DNA of 64,000 nt from Alphaproteobacteria bacterium (GCA_028871345.1 JAGWNK010000002.1:124001-188000); one strand, 5' to 3'. Positions 53,296 through 62,761 are shown, numbered from the stretch's first letter. Notes: a model not told the origin generated them from the sequence alone. A program made the numbers and translations.

Positions 53296-54560
53296 GCGCG
53301 CTTGCCCGCCAAGAGGCGTCCGGCGGCGCCGATCGCGTGCTGTCGGTGCTGACCGTCACGACGTTGTTTCCCAACGCCGCCATGCCGCAGCACGGCGCCT
53401 TCGTCGCGGCGCGGTTGGACAAACTCCTCGACAGCCGGAGCGTGCAGGCCGAGGTCATCGCGCCCGTACCCTGGATTCCACCGCTTGTGCGCTACGCGCC
53501 GGCCGGGCGCCTGGATCTGGTGCCGCGCCTCACCGCACGGAACGGCACCAAGATCTGGCACCCGCGCTATCTGGTCGTCCCCAAGATCGGAATGACGCTG
53601 ACGCCACGCACGCTGTACGGCGCCTTCCGGCGCACGCTGGAACGGCTGTTGGCCGCGGGCCGGCGCTACGACCTGATCGATGCCCACTACTTCTATCCTG
53701 ACGGCGTGGCCGCCGTCCGCCTGGCGCGCGAATTCGCCATTCCGGTCGTGGTGACCGCTCGCGGGACCGATGTCAGCCTGATCCCGGACTTTGCGGGGCC
53801 GCGGCGCATGATCCTGGATGCCGCCGCAAAGGCCGACGGACTCGTCACGGTTTGTCAGGCCCTGAAAGACCGGCTGGTCGAACTGGGCGTCGCCGCCGAG
53901 CGCGTCACCGTGTTGCGCAACGGCGTCGATCTCGATCTTTTCAAGCCGATAGATCGCGAGCAGGCCCGCAAAGGCCTTGGACTGACGCGGACCACCTTGC
54001 TGAGCGTCGGCTGGCTGATCCCGCGCAAAGGACACGACCACGTCATCCGGGCGCTCCGACTCCTGCCCGACACCGACCTGCTGATCGCCGGCACCGGCCC
54101 GGAACACGCCTATCTCGAAATGCTGGCGAAGCACAGCGGCGTGGCCGACCGCGTGCGCTTCCTGGGGACGCTGTCCGCTACCGAACTGGCGAAAGTTTAC
54201 GGAGCTGCCGACGCTCTCGTCCTGGCCTCGAGCCGCGAAGGCTGGGCCAATGTGCTCTTGGAATCGATGGCGTGCGGCACGCCCGTCGTCGCCTCCGCGG
54301 TTTGGGGAACTCCCGAAGTCGTGGCCGAGCCGGCCGCCGGGATGTTGATACCCAGGATCGATGCCGAGGCCATTGCGGCCGCGGTGCGCAAGCTGCTCGA
54401 GGCCGGCCACGATCGCGCCGCCACGCGCCGCTATGCGGAACGCTTCAGTTGGGACGCCACGACAAAGGGCCAGCTCGACCTTTTCCGCAGCGTCGTGTCA
54501 CGCCGGCGCAGCCGGGCGTCTTCGGCGGACGCAGACCCGCCCCCCCTGGGGCAGCTGTAA
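53292..54560 (+). CDS. Glycosyltransferase family 4 protein (second)
   Basis: A 422-residue GT-B glycosyltransferase starting with VLSVLTVTTLFPNAAMPQHG, a pattern shared by exosortase-associated enzymes. It has IDAHYFYPDGVAAV, RNGVDLDLF, LLSVGWLIPRKGHD and the donor motif SSREGWANVLLESMACGTPVV. ATG 53292 overlaps the preceding stop. Ends 100 bases before prsK. Sugar specificity unknown. Confidence 0.91.
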   Translation: MSALARQEASGGADRVLSVLTVTTLFPNAAMPQHGAFVAARLDKLLDSRSVQAEVIAPVPWIPPLVRYAPAGRLDLVPRLTARNGTKIWHPRYLVVPKIGMTLTPRTLYGAFRRTLERLLAAGRRYDLIDAHYFYPDGVAAVRLAREFAIPVVVTARGTDVSLIPDFAGPRRMILDAAAKADGLVTVCQALKDRLVELGVAAERVTVLRNGVDLDLFKPIDREQARKGLGLTRTTLLSVGWLIPRKGHDHVIRALRLLPDTDLLIAGTGPEHAYLEMLAKHSGVADRVRFLGTLSATELAKVYGAADALVLASSREGWANVLLESMACGTPVVASAVWGTPEVVAEPAAGMLIPRIDAEAIAAAVRKLLEAGHDRAATRRYAERFSWDATTKGQLDLFRSVVSRRRSRASSADADPPPLGQL

Positions 54561-54572
54561 ACAATTTTTACT
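54556..54572. promoter_or_regulatory. Inverted repeat upstream of prsK, similar to the PEP-CTERM sites
   Basis: TGTAA-N7-TTACT differs from the PEP-CTERM repeat by one base. It overlaps the end of the glycosyltransferase gene. No sigma-54 box lies downstream, but TATAAT at 54620-54625 suggests a housekeeping promoter. It may allow PrsR to control its own operon. Confidence 0.35.
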
Positions 54573-54660
54573 TTGCGCACCGAGATTGTTTGAGCTTGCC
54601 ACCGGGCGTTGATAAGCTTTCTATAATTCTTTCAACTAAAGTTTGCAGTATATTGGCCGG

Positions 54661-56703
54661 ATGGGACTGGGGTTTTCCGTTATCGCGGGCCTGCTGACGG
54701 CAGTCGGTTACGCGGCGTTCGCGCTCGTCTTGCCGTTGCGCGGCAAGCGCTCGTGGCCGAACTACCTCTTTGCCTTGGCGGCAGCGGCCACCGCTCTGTG
54801 GGCGCTCAGCGTGGCCCTGGCGGACTACGAATGGCTTGATGCGTGGGTCCCCCGCGCCGCCGGCGCGCTGCGAGACGCCTGCTGGTTCGCCATCATCGTC
54901 AGCCTCTTGCGCCAGGACACCCACGCCCAGCCCCTGTGGCGGCGCCTCGCCCTCTCGGCGGGCGTCCTGATCGTCGCGGAGGTGATCTTCGCGGCGCTCA
55001 ATCTCAACGTCGACAGCGGACTGGGCGTGACGCTGAACCAGCCCACCATCCAATTCGCGGTATCCGTGATGGGTCTGATCCTCACCGAGAACCTGGTTCG
55101 CAACGTCGGCCCGGCGCGCATGTGGTCGGTGAAACAGCTGGCCATCGGCCTTACGGCGCTGTTCGCCTACAACATCGTCTTGCGGATCCCCGAGTTCCTC
55201 GGCGGGCACGCCATCCAGATTTTCGACCAGGCGCAGCCCCTGGTCTACCTAGTGGCGCTGCCGCTCTTCGTCGTGACCGCCGTGCGCAACGATTCGCTGC
55301 GTCTGCATGTGCACTCCTCGCGCAACGTCGTTTTCCATACCGCCACCCTGATCTTCGCGGGCATCCTGCTCTTGGGAACGGCGGCGGCCGCCGCCTATGT
55401 CCGGCGCTTCGGGGGAACGCCGGCGGCCGTCTTGTCGATCGTGCTGGGCTTCGCGGGCCTGGTGGGGATGACGGTGGCGGTGAGCGCGCGCTCCATCCGC
55501 TCGCAGATCAAGACGTTCATCAACGAGAATTTCTTCAGCTACAAGTACGATTACCGCCTGGAATGGACGAAGTTCATCCAGGCCCTGGCCCGTCACGAAG
55601 AACGCGGCGGACCCGAGCGCGTGCTGCTGACGCTTGCCGACCTGCTCGACAGTCCGGGCGGCGTCCTGTTCGTCCGGCGCAGCGGCTGGAAACAGTTCGT
55701 ACGCCTCGCCCACTCGACCTTCGGCGACAATTTCGGGCCGATCCAGCAGGACGATCCGCTGCTGGCGTCGTTCGAGGACGAACATGTGGCCTTCCTCGAA
55801 CTGACCTCGCGGGAGCAAGAGACCGCACTCTGGCGCGCACGCTTCCCGAAAGCCTGGCTGGCGGTGCCTCTGCGTTTCCGCGAGGAGCTGGTCGGCTTCG
55901 CCCTGCTGCACAAGCCGCGCGCGCCCAAGCGACTCGACTGGGAGGATCGCAGCCTCGTCGCACTCATCGCCATGCAACTCGCCGCGCATCTGGTGCACGA
56001 ACACACCGCGCAGGCCCTGGCGGATTCCCAGCAGCTCGCCGAATTCAACAACCGCGTGACCTTCGCCCTGCACGACCTGAAGAACACCGCGGGCCAGCTC
56101 GGCCTCCTGCTGCACAACGCCGAGCGCTTCGGCGACGACGCAGAATTCCGCGCCGACATGCTGCAGACGATCCGCCACGCAGTCGACAACCTGCAAGGGC
56201 TGATCACCAAGCTGCGCGACGGCACCCAGAAAGGCGACGGCGCCGCGCTCGTGCGCCTGGATGTGCGCGAAGTGGTGAGCCAATACACGCGGCGCAAGGC
56301 GAAGTCTGGCATCGTCGTCGGCGAAGCCGGCGGCGAACCTGTCTATGCGGAAGTGACCCAGCCGGCCGCCTTCGAAAACGCCCTGGAACACGTGGTGTCG
56401 AACGCCGTGGAGGCGAGCCCGGCCCCCAACAGCGTGCGCATCAGCGTCGAACGCGACAGCGATCGCGTCCGCGTCAGCGTGCGGGACAACGGACACGGCA
56501 TGGCGCCGGAATTCGTCGCCCACGAACTGTTCCGGCCGCTGCACACGACGAAGAAGAAAGGGCTCGGCATCGGCGCCTACCAGGCGCGCGAAATCATGCG
56601 CAAGCTGGGCGGCGATATCGAGGTGCAAAGCAGGATCGGGCAAGGAACGACGGTGTCGCTGCTGCTTCCGGCCTGCAGGGAAGAGTCGAGAACGACGACA
56701 TGA
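54661..56703 (+). CDS. prsK: PEP-CTERM system sensor histidine kinase PrsK
   Basis: A 680-residue membrane sensor kinase (TIGR02916). Eight or so N-terminal helices (about 1-270), a GAF-like domain, then the kinase core with His471 in FALHDLKN, N box near 574 (ALEHVVSNAVEASP), and G boxes (VRDNGHGMAP and TKKKGLGIGAYQAREI). ATG 54661 is chosen over a TTG six codons earlier; neither has a strong site. It is coupled to prsR by an ATGA overlap and should phosphorylate it. The signal is unknown. Confidence 0.94.
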   Translation: MGLGFSVIAGLLTAVGYAAFALVLPLRGKRSWPNYLFALAAAATALWALSVALADYEWLDAWVPRAAGALRDACWFAIIVSLLRQDTHAQPLWRRLALSAGVLIVAEVIFAALNLNVDSGLGVTLNQPTIQFAVSVMGLILTENLVRNVGPARMWSVKQLAIGLTALFAYNIVLRIPEFLGGHAIQIFDQAQPLVYLVALPLFVVTAVRNDSLRLHVHSSRNVVFHTATLIFAGILLLGTAAAAAYVRRFGGTPAAVLSIVLGFAGLVGMTVAVSARSIRSQIKTFINENFFSYKYDYRLEWTKFIQALARHEERGGPERVLLTLADLLDSPGGVLFVRRSGWKQFVRLAHSTFGDNFGPIQQDDPLLASFEDEHVAFLELTSREQETALWRARFPKAWLAVPLRFREELVGFALLHKPRAPKRLDWEDRSLVALIAMQLAAHLVHEHTAQALADSQQLAEFNNRVTFALHDLKNTAGQLGLLLHNAERFGDDAEFRADMLQTIRHAVDNLQGLITKLRDGTQKGDGAALVRLDVREVVSQYTRRKAKSGIVVGEAGGEPVYAEVTQPAAFENALEHVVSNAVEASPAPNSVRISVERDSDRVRVSVRDNGHGMAPEFVAHELFRPLHTTKKKGLGIGAYQAREIMRKLGGDIEVQSRIGQGTTVSLLLPACREESRTTT

Positions 56704-58079
56704 CCAAGGAAACAAACAGTCATGAGACGAGTCCGGCTGCCAGGCGCATCCTGCTGGTGGAGGACGACGCCGGCCTGCGCAAGCAGATGCAATGGGCGCT
56801 CGATCCCTACAAGGTGGTCAGCGCCGGCTCTCGCGGCGAGGCCCTGAAGCTGTTCGAAGAAGAAGAGGATCTGCGGATCATCATCCTCGACCTCGGGCTG
56901 CCGCCGGACCCCGACGGCGCCTCCGAAGGCCTCAAGATCCTCGACGAGATCCTTTCCTCGACCCCGGACGCCAAGGTCATCATCCTCAGCGGCAATGCCG
57001 ACCGGGCGGTGGCCGTCAATGCCGTGGCGCGCGGCGCGTTCGATTTCGTCTCCAAGCCGATCGAAGTCGATGTCCTCAAGCTGATCGTGGACCGCGCAGC
57101 ACGGATGTACATGCTCGAGGAGGAGAACCGCCTGTTGCGCGCCAATGCCGACCGCAGGCTGCCCGGTTTCGTCTTCAGTTCGCCCCAGATGCAGCACGTG
57201 GCGCAGACCATCGAGCGGGTCGCCCGCACCGACGCCAGCGTGCTCATCCTGGGCGAAAGCGGCACCGGCAAGGAGCTCGTCGCCCGGGCACTGCACGAGT
57301 CCTCGTCGCGCAGCGGCGCCAAGCTGGTCGCCATCAACTGCGCCTCGATCCCCGAGAACCTCCTCGAGAGCGAGCTCTTCGGCCACGAACGCGGCGCCTT
57401 CACGGGCGCCATCAAGCAGACGCTCGGCAAGTTCGAGATCGCCGACAAGGGGACGCTGTTCCTCGACGAAATCGGCGACATGCCGGTGGCGCTGCAGGCC
57501 AAGCTCCTGCGCTTCCTGCAAAGCAAGCAGTTCGAACGGATCGGCGGCCGCACGACATTGACGGTCAACGTCCGCGTCATCTCGGCCACCAACCAGCCGC
57601 TCAAGCAGCTGGTCGCCGACGGGCGCTTCCGCGAAGACCTCTACTACCGGCTCAACGAAATCCGCATCGACTTGCCGCCCCTGCGGGAACGGCAGGGCGA
57701 CGCGGTGATTCTAGCCCAGCACTTCCGCAATCTCTGCAACCGCGAGCATTCGCGCAATCTGCGCGGCTTCACCAAGGAGGCGATCTCGGCACTGCAGTCC
57801 CACGGCTGGCCCGGCAACGTGCGAGAACTGGAAAACCGCGTGAAGCGCGCCGTCATCATGTCCGACGGCCCGCTCCTGACCGAGATGGACCTGGAACTAA
57901 GCGCCAGCGCCAAGCCGCGCAATCTCAACCTGCGCGACCACATGCGCGAGGTCGAAAGCGCCTTGTTGCGCGAAGCGCTCGTGGTCGCCGACGGCAACGT
58001 ATCCAAAGCGGCCAAGCTGATGGGGATCAGCCGGCCGCAAGTCTACAATCTCTTGAGCACGCACAAGCAGCGCGCCTGA
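56700..58079 (+). CDS. prsR: PEP-CTERM system response regulator PrsR (sigma-54 activator)
   Basis: A 459-residue NtrC-type regulator (TIGR02915). Receiver domain with Asp64 as phosphoacceptor (IILDLGLPPD) and Lys119; AAA+ domain with Walker A GESGTGKE (185-192), the sigma-54 contact loop GAFTGA (232-237), Walker B LFLDEIGD and arginine finger region FREDLYYRL; C-terminal Fis-type helix-turn-helix (GNVSKAAKLMGISRPQVYNLL). It therefore needs RpoN and distant DNA sites, which fits the repeats and -24/-12 promoters of the PEP-CTERM genes. Confidence 0.96.
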   Translation: MTKETNSHETSPAARRILLVEDDAGLRKQMQWALDPYKVVSAGSRGEALKLFEEEEDLRIIILDLGLPPDPDGASEGLKILDEILSSTPDAKVIILSGNADRAVAVNAVARGAFDFVSKPIEVDVLKLIVDRAARMYMLEEENRLLRANADRRLPGFVFSSPQMQHVAQTIERVARTDASVLILGESGTGKELVARALHESSSRSGAKLVAINCASIPENLLESELFGHERGAFTGAIKQTLGKFEIADKGTLFLDEIGDMPVALQAKLLRFLQSKQFERIGGRTTLTVNVRVISATNQPLKQLVADGRFREDLYYRLNEIRIDLPPLRERQGDAVILAQHFRNLCNREHSRNLRGFTKEAISALQSHGWPGNVRELENRVKRAVIMSDGPLLTEMDLELSASAKPRNLNLRDHMREVESALLREALVVADGNVSKAAKLMGISRPQVYNLLSTHKQRA

Positions 58080-58097
58080 AACCAAGGAGTTCGCAGC

Positions 58098-60953
58098 ATG
58101 ACCATGTCGTCGAAGACGTCCGGCGTCCACCGTGTCCGGCATCGACTGCTCGCCACTGCCGCCGTCCTGGCCGGCGTCCTCGTCGCCGCCTCGCTGTCGA
58201 CCGGCACCGCCAGCGCCGACACCCCAAAAGGCGCCAATTCGGGCTACGTGTCCAAGACTCCGTCGGGCCTCAACGATCTCTTGCGCAAGGCGAACCAGGC
58301 GATGGCCCAAGGCCACGCGAATGTCGCCGTGCTCTACCTGAAGAACGCCACCGCGCTGGCGCCCAGGAACGCCGCCGTGCATACGCAGCTGGGCCTGGCC
58401 GAGCTGCAGTCGGGCGATCCGGGCAGCGCCGAGCGCGAGTTCCGCACCGCCCTGGCGAACGGCGCGCCCCAGGCCCAGGTGAACCCCTATCTCTACGATG
58501 CCATGCTGTTGAAGGGCGAAGCCCAGCTCCTGCTCTTGCAGTTCCCCGCGCCGCCGGACAGCGATCACAGTCCCCTTGCCTCGGCGACGCTGCGCGCCCG
58601 CGCCGTCGCCTTTGCGCAGACCAACGACAAGGGGCAAGCCGCGAACGCGATGGACAAGGCCCTGACGATCGACCGCTCGCCGATTAACCTCGTCACGCGC
58701 GCCCGACTCTATAACGACGCCGGCGACAGGGCTTCCGCCTCCAAGCTGATCGACGAAGCACTGGCGAAGACGCCGACCGATCCGACGACGTTGCAGCTAA
58801 AGATCACCATCCTCCAGCTCGAGGACAAGGCCAACGAAGCCTTGAACTACGCCAATACCCTGGTGAAGGCCCATGGCAACTACGCGCTCGGCTACGTTGC
58901 CCGCGCCGGCGTATACATGCAGCTGAACCAGGACGCCAAAGCCCTGACGGACGCGAACACGGCCCTATCCATCACTGCGAACCTGCCGCAAGCCGTCTAT
59001 TTCAAGGCCATGATACGCGCGCGCGCCAAGGATCCCAAAGGCGCCTGGGCCATCGCCCAAGTCCTGCCGCCGGAATTCCTCCGCATGCGTCCCGACATCG
59101 GCATCATCGTCAGCCAGATGGCGATCGACGCGGGCCACCCTGAACTCGGAACCAGCATCCTGTCGGCCCTTGTGGCGCGCTATCCGGACAACGCCGATGC
59201 CAGAGTGAAACTTGGCGGCCAGTATCTTCGCCTGCACGACAGCCAGCGCGCCCTCGAAACCCTGCTGCCGCTGAAAGACGGAGGCGACCCCAGGGTGATG
59301 ATCCTGCTCGGCGAATCCTATGAGATGCAGAAGCAGTACGGCGCCTCCACCGAATATTTCGAGAAGGCCATCTCCAACGGCTACGGCGGCGACCTCCTGA
59401 AGCAGGAAGTGGCGAACTCGAACCTGCGCTACGGAAACCTCGACAACGCGATACAGGAATACAAGGACCTGTTCGCCAAGAACCCGGGCGATCCGCAAAT
59501 CGCCGGGCCGCTGATCGCGGCCCTGCTGCAAAAGCACGACGTGCAGGGGGCGAGCGCCGTCGCCAACAAGCTCGCCGAAGCTTCGCCCAACAGCCCGTAC
59601 GGCACGTTGTTCCAGGGCCAGCTCGCCATGAACCGCGGCGACGTGGACAGCGCGATCACATTCCTCTCCCGCTCGATCGCGTCCGACAAGAACTTCATTC
59701 CGGCGATCTACGACCGTGCGGTGTGCTACATCGCGAAGGCAGACTACAAGAGCGCCAATGCCGATCTGAATGCGATCGTCGCCAGCGACCCGCGCAACGT
59801 GATGGCCCTCATCCGCGGCGCGCAGATCGCCTTGAACATGGGGCAGCTCGACAAGGTGCCCGAACTGCTCAAACGCGCCATCGCCGTCGATCCGAAGAAC
59901 ACCATGTCGAACATGGCGCTGGCCACGTTCTACTTCACGCACAATCGGGTGAAGGACGCCGCCGCGACCGTTGCGTCGTTCCTGCAACGCGTCCCTACCG
60001 ATCCCACCGCCCTTGCCTTCGAAGGCCAGATCCAGATCGCCACCGGGCATGCCGACAAGGCGGTCGATACCTTCCGCATGCTGGCGAAGACCCATCCCGA
60101 CGTGGCCCAGCTGCAGGTGTTGCTGGGCAACGCGCTGGCGGCGAAGAAGGACACGCTGGGGGCCATGGCGGCCTATCAGCGCGCCGTGCAGCTGGCGCCA
60201 AAATTGAAGTCGGCGCGAACCTCGCTGATCCGCTTTGCGCTCGCCAACCACAACCAGGAAGTCGCGATCGCCACGGCGCAAGACGGCGTGCAGCGCGATC
60301 CCGGCCCCGACTCCGACCTCACTTTGGCCGCCACGCAGGCCACCATCGGCCGGCTGGATGCGGCCGAGGCGACGCTGAAGCGCAGCCTGTCTGAACATCC
60401 CTCCGAAGCGGCGGCAGTCGCCTTGAGCGAAATCGAGCGCCGTGCCGGCCACGGCAAGGACGCCGACGCGGTGCTGACGTCGTGGATGGCGGGCCATCCG
60501 GATTCCATCAATGCCCGACTCATCTATGCCCAGAACATGATGACGGCGAATCCGGTCGTTGCGGAACAGCAGTTCCACACGGTGCTCAAAGCGCAGCCAT
60601 ACAACACCGTGGCGCTGAACAACCTCAGCTGGATGCTGCAGAACAAGGATCCGCATCAGGCCCTCGCCTATGCGGAACAGGCCGCCAAGCAGGCACCGAC
60701 TTCGCCGCCCGTCCTGGACACCCTCGGCTGGGTGAAGTGGCAGAACAAGGACGGAGCAGGCGCCCTGCCGCTGCTGCAGAAGGCGCATGCCGCCGACGCC
60801 GGCAATGGCGAGATCACCTACCACCTGGCGGTCGTGCTGGCCGGGACGGGTCACCGCGACGAGGCCAAGAAAACCTTGGCAGCTCTGCTGGCGACGAACG
60901 CGCCGTTCGAGGACCGCCAGAAAGCCGTAGCGCTCACAGCCTCCTGGCGATAG
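58098..60953 (+). CDS. prsT: PEP-CTERM system TPR-repeat protein PrsT
   Basis: A 951-residue exported protein made of tandem tetratricopeptide repeats (TIGR02917). The signal peptide (LLATAAVLAGVLVAASLSTGTASA) has an Ala-x-Ala cleavage site but no lipobox cysteine, although the family is usually lipoproteins. TPR units such as NAAVHTQLGLAELQSGDPG repeat to the end (PTSPPVLDTLGWVKWQ). It follows prsR by 18 bases. Probable periplasmic scaffold; exact role unknown. Confidence 0.92.
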   Translation: MTMSSKTSGVHRVRHRLLATAAVLAGVLVAASLSTGTASADTPKGANSGYVSKTPSGLNDLLRKANQAMAQGHANVAVLYLKNATALAPRNAAVHTQLGLAELQSGDPGSAEREFRTALANGAPQAQVNPYLYDAMLLKGEAQLLLLQFPAPPDSDHSPLASATLRARAVAFAQTNDKGQAANAMDKALTIDRSPINLVTRARLYNDAGDRASASKLIDEALAKTPTDPTTLQLKITILQLEDKANEALNYANTLVKAHGNYALGYVARAGVYMQLNQDAKALTDANTALSITANLPQAVYFKAMIRARAKDPKGAWAIAQVLPPEFLRMRPDIGIIVSQMAIDAGHPELGTSILSALVARYPDNADARVKLGGQYLRLHDSQRALETLLPLKDGGDPRVMILLGESYEMQKQYGASTEYFEKAISNGYGGDLLKQEVANSNLRYGNLDNAIQEYKDLFAKNPGDPQIAGPLIAALLQKHDVQGASAVANKLAEASPNSPYGTLFQGQLAMNRGDVDSAITFLSRSIASDKNFIPAIYDRAVCYIAKADYKSANADLNAIVASDPRNVMALIRGAQIALNMGQLDKVPELLKRAIAVDPKNTMSNMALATFYFTHNRVKDAAATVASFLQRVPTDPTALAFEGQIQIATGHADKAVDTFRMLAKTHPDVAQLQVLLGNALAAKKDTLGAMAAYQRAVQLAPKLKSARTSLIRFALANHNQEVAIATAQDGVQRDPGPDSDLTLAATQATIGRLDAAEATLKRSLSEHPSEAAAVALSEIERRAGHGKDADAVLTSWMAGHPDSINARLIYAQNMMTANPVVAEQQFHTVLKAQPYNTVALNNLSWMLQNKDPHQALAYAEQAAKQAPTSPPVLDTLGWVKWQNKDGAGALPLLQKAHAADAGNGEITYHLAVVLAGTGHRDEAKKTLAALLATNAPFEDRQKAVALTASWR

Positions 60954-60972
60954 GGATAGAATGTCAAACGGG

Positions 60973-61006
60973 GGGCGGCGGAGCCTCGCGCACCGCCGCC
61001 CTTTTT
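60973..61006 (+). terminator. Rho-independent terminator after prsT
   Basis: Stem GGGCGGCGG/CCGCCGCCC with an 11-base loop and five T residues. It ends the prsK-prsR-prsT unit. Confidence 0.85.
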
Positions 61007-61018
61007 CATGAGCATGCG

Positions 61019-61900
61019 ATGCCAGCTTCTCTCGACCACTGCTCCGGCCACCTCGATACGACCTTTGTGGCTCTGGGCTTCGGCAAGGTGGCCATGCTAG
61101 GCGTGGTCCAGGGCATCAGCGAGCTCCTTCCCATCTCTTCGACCGCGCACATGCGGGCAATACCGGCGCTGCTGGGCTGGCCCGACCCCGGCTCGGCGTT
61201 TTCCGCCGCGATGCAGCTTGCCGCGTTGGGCGCGGTTCTCGCCTATTTCTGGGGCGATCTGCGGGCGCTCGCCGCGGGATCTCTCAACGCCGTGGCGAAG
61301 GGCCGCTGGAAAGACCGCGAGCTGCGGCTTGCCGCGGCAATCGCCCTGGCGACGATTCCCATCGGCATCGCGGGCCTGCTGCTTTCGAAAATCCTCAATC
61401 AATGCGCTTCGCCACTGCGCGCGCCGATGGTGGTCGGACTGGCCTGCTTCGGTATGGCGCTGCTCATGGGGCTGGCCGAACTCCTGGCGCGCCACAAGCG
61501 CACCGCGGAGCAGCTGACCTTGTGGGACGCCCTGATCATCGGCGTGGCGCAAGTCGGGGCGCTGGTGCCGGGATTCTCGCGCTCCGGGTCGACCTTCACG
61601 GGCGCCCTTGCCCTCGGCTTCAAGCGGGAGGAAGCAGCACGTGTTTCCTTCCTTCTGGGCATTCCCGCCATCGCCCTGGCGGGAACGCGGGAACTTCTGT
61701 TGCTCCACCACGCGGGCCTGCCGGCCGAAGGCTGGCGCATCCTGGCGATCGGTCTGGCCGTATCGAGCGTCTCCGCTTATGCCGCGGTTTGGGGCCTGAT
61801 GCGGTTCCTGCAGCGCTTCTCGACCTGGCCCCTGATCGTCTACCGCGCGGTCTTCGGACTGGTTCTCGTGGCCGGCGCGGCCATGCACTGGATCAGCTGA
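61019..61900 (+). CDS. uppP: Undecaprenyl-diphosphatase UppP
   Basis: A 293-residue membrane phosphatase that recycles the lipid carrier needed for polysaccharide and peptidoglycan. About eight helices; motif 1 is VVQGISELLPISSTAHM (Gln31 and Glu35), motif 2 is PGFSRSGSTFTGAL. ATG 61019 is likely, with a poor ribosome-binding site; the helix with motif 1 starts about 25 residues later. It follows the prsT terminator by 12 bases, so it needs its own promoter or readthrough. Presence next to the exosortase locus fits carrier recycling. Confidence 0.9.
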   Translation: MPASLDHCSGHLDTTFVALGFGKVAMLGVVQGISELLPISSTAHMRAIPALLGWPDPGSAFSAAMQLAALGAVLAYFWGDLRALAAGSLNAVAKGRWKDRELRLAAAIALATIPIGIAGLLLSKILNQCASPLRAPMVVGLACFGMALLMGLAELLARHKRTAEQLTLWDALIIGVAQVGALVPGFSRSGSTFTGALALGFKREEAARVSFLLGIPAIALAGTRELLLLHHAGLPAEGWRILAIGLAVSSVSAYAAVWGLMRFLQRFSTWPLIVYRAVFGLVLVAGAAMHWIS

Positions 61901-61948
61901 TCACAGCTCTGCCGCCTCAGGGGCTGTACCGCGCCCCCGCCCAAACGA

Positions 61949-61974
61949 AAATGGCGGCCTTTCGGCCGCCATTT
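61949..61974. terminator. Bidirectional terminator between uppP and PEP-CTERM gene 3
   Basis: Eleven-pair stem AAATGGCGGCC/GGCCGCCATTT with a TTTC loop serves the two convergent genes. Confidence 0.75.
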
Positions 61975-61997
61975 CCAGAACGCTTGGGAAGAGGCTA

Positions 61998-62615
61998 TCA
62001 GGCCGACTTCTTCTTGCGGCGCAGGCGGAAACCGCCGATGCCCGCGAGACCCGCGCCGAGAAGCGTCAACGTGGCCGGCTCCGGAACGGTCGACGCCGGC
62101 GACGCGAAGGTGGCGCTCATCGAGATCGACGTGCCGGGCCCGCCGGTCTGCGTCAGGCTCCAGGTCTCATTGGCGCTCAACACTGCCCCGGCGTTCTTCC
62201 AATCGCTGCCCAGCGTGAAGGTGCCCACGACCGAATAGGTGACGCTCTCACCCTTGCCGCTCGGGGTCTTGCCGCCGAACGTGACGCTGGTCGCCGTGAA
62301 GGTACCAAGGCCTGCATCCGTGAAATCGAAGGAGCTGGCACCCGCGGTGGTGAAGGTCAACGGCGTCGTGGCGCCAAGGGTCGACGGCAGGGAGATCATC
62401 GCAAAGCTGCCGGACGGCGACCCGATGAAAACATCATTCGGAGTCGGGCTCGTCAGGACGAACGACGTCGTTGTGGTCACGTCCGTTTTGGTGGACGTAA
62501 ACGCCGTCACGGCGAAAGAGCCGGACGAATACATCGGCAAAGGCGTCGCCAGGGCCGCGCCCGTGGTGACAACCAGTGCGGCAACAGCGCCAGCAATTCC
62601 TCTAGACAGCGACAT
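61998..62615 (-). CDS. PEP-CTERM sorting domain protein 3
   Basis: A 205-residue exported protein of a different type from the tandem pair. Signal peptide (AGAVAALVVTTGAALA), Thr/Ser-rich beta domain without cysteines (TSTKTDVTTTTSFVLTSPT), then VPEPA, a hydrophobic stretch (LTLLGAGLAGIGG) and basic tail (RLRRKKKSA). Two ATG codons (62618 and 62615) follow AGGAG; the second has better spacing. Its promoter is sigma-54 type, 50 bases upstream. Likely exosortase A substrate; function unknown. Confidence 0.92.
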   Translation of the reverse strand: MSLSRGIAGAVAALVVTTGAALATPLPMYSSGSFAVTAFTSTKTDVTTTTSFVLTSPTPNDVFIGSPSGSFAMISLPSTLGATTPLTFTTAGASSFDFTDAGLGTFTATSVTFGGKTPSGKGESVTYSVVGTFTLGSDWKNAGAVLSANETWSLTQTGGPGTSISMSATFASPASTVPEPATLTLLGAGLAGIGGFRLRRKKKSA

Positions 62616-62664
62616 CATCTTCTCCTCGTTCCCATGGGGCAAACCCGACCCCGCAGGCATAGCG

Positions 62665-62681
62665 AAGCAAGGCCCGTACCA
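62665..62681 (-). promoter_or_regulatory. Sigma-54 promoter of PEP-CTERM gene 3
   Basis: Read leftward, TGGTACGGGCCTTGCTT fits TGGCACG-N4-TTGCW with one mismatch, GG and GC 12 bases apart. The start of transcription would be near 62653, leaving a leader of about 38 bases. Confidence 0.82.
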
Positions 62682-62687
62682 GTATAA

Positions 62688-62700
62688 AAATTCTATGATT
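62688..62700 (-). promoter_or_regulatory. Possible IHF site before sigma-54 promoter 3
   Basis: AATCATAGAATTT (leftward) matches WATCAANNNNTTR at 11 of 13 positions and begins 19 bases before the -24 box, like the sites at the other two PEP-CTERM genes. Confidence 0.35.
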
Positions 62701-62744
62701 TTCAGTTAGTTAGAAGCGGAGGCCGGTAAGCCGGCCTATGGATT

Positions 62745-62761
62745 TGTAAAGTCTTTTGACA
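62745..62761. promoter_or_regulatory. Inverted repeat upstream of PEP-CTERM gene 3 (candidate PrsR site)
   Basis: TGTAA-N7-TGACA on the + strand (TGTCA-N7-TTACA read leftward), same form as repeat B of the tandem genes, 80 bases start to start from the -24 box. Only one copy is visible here. Confidence 0.55.
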
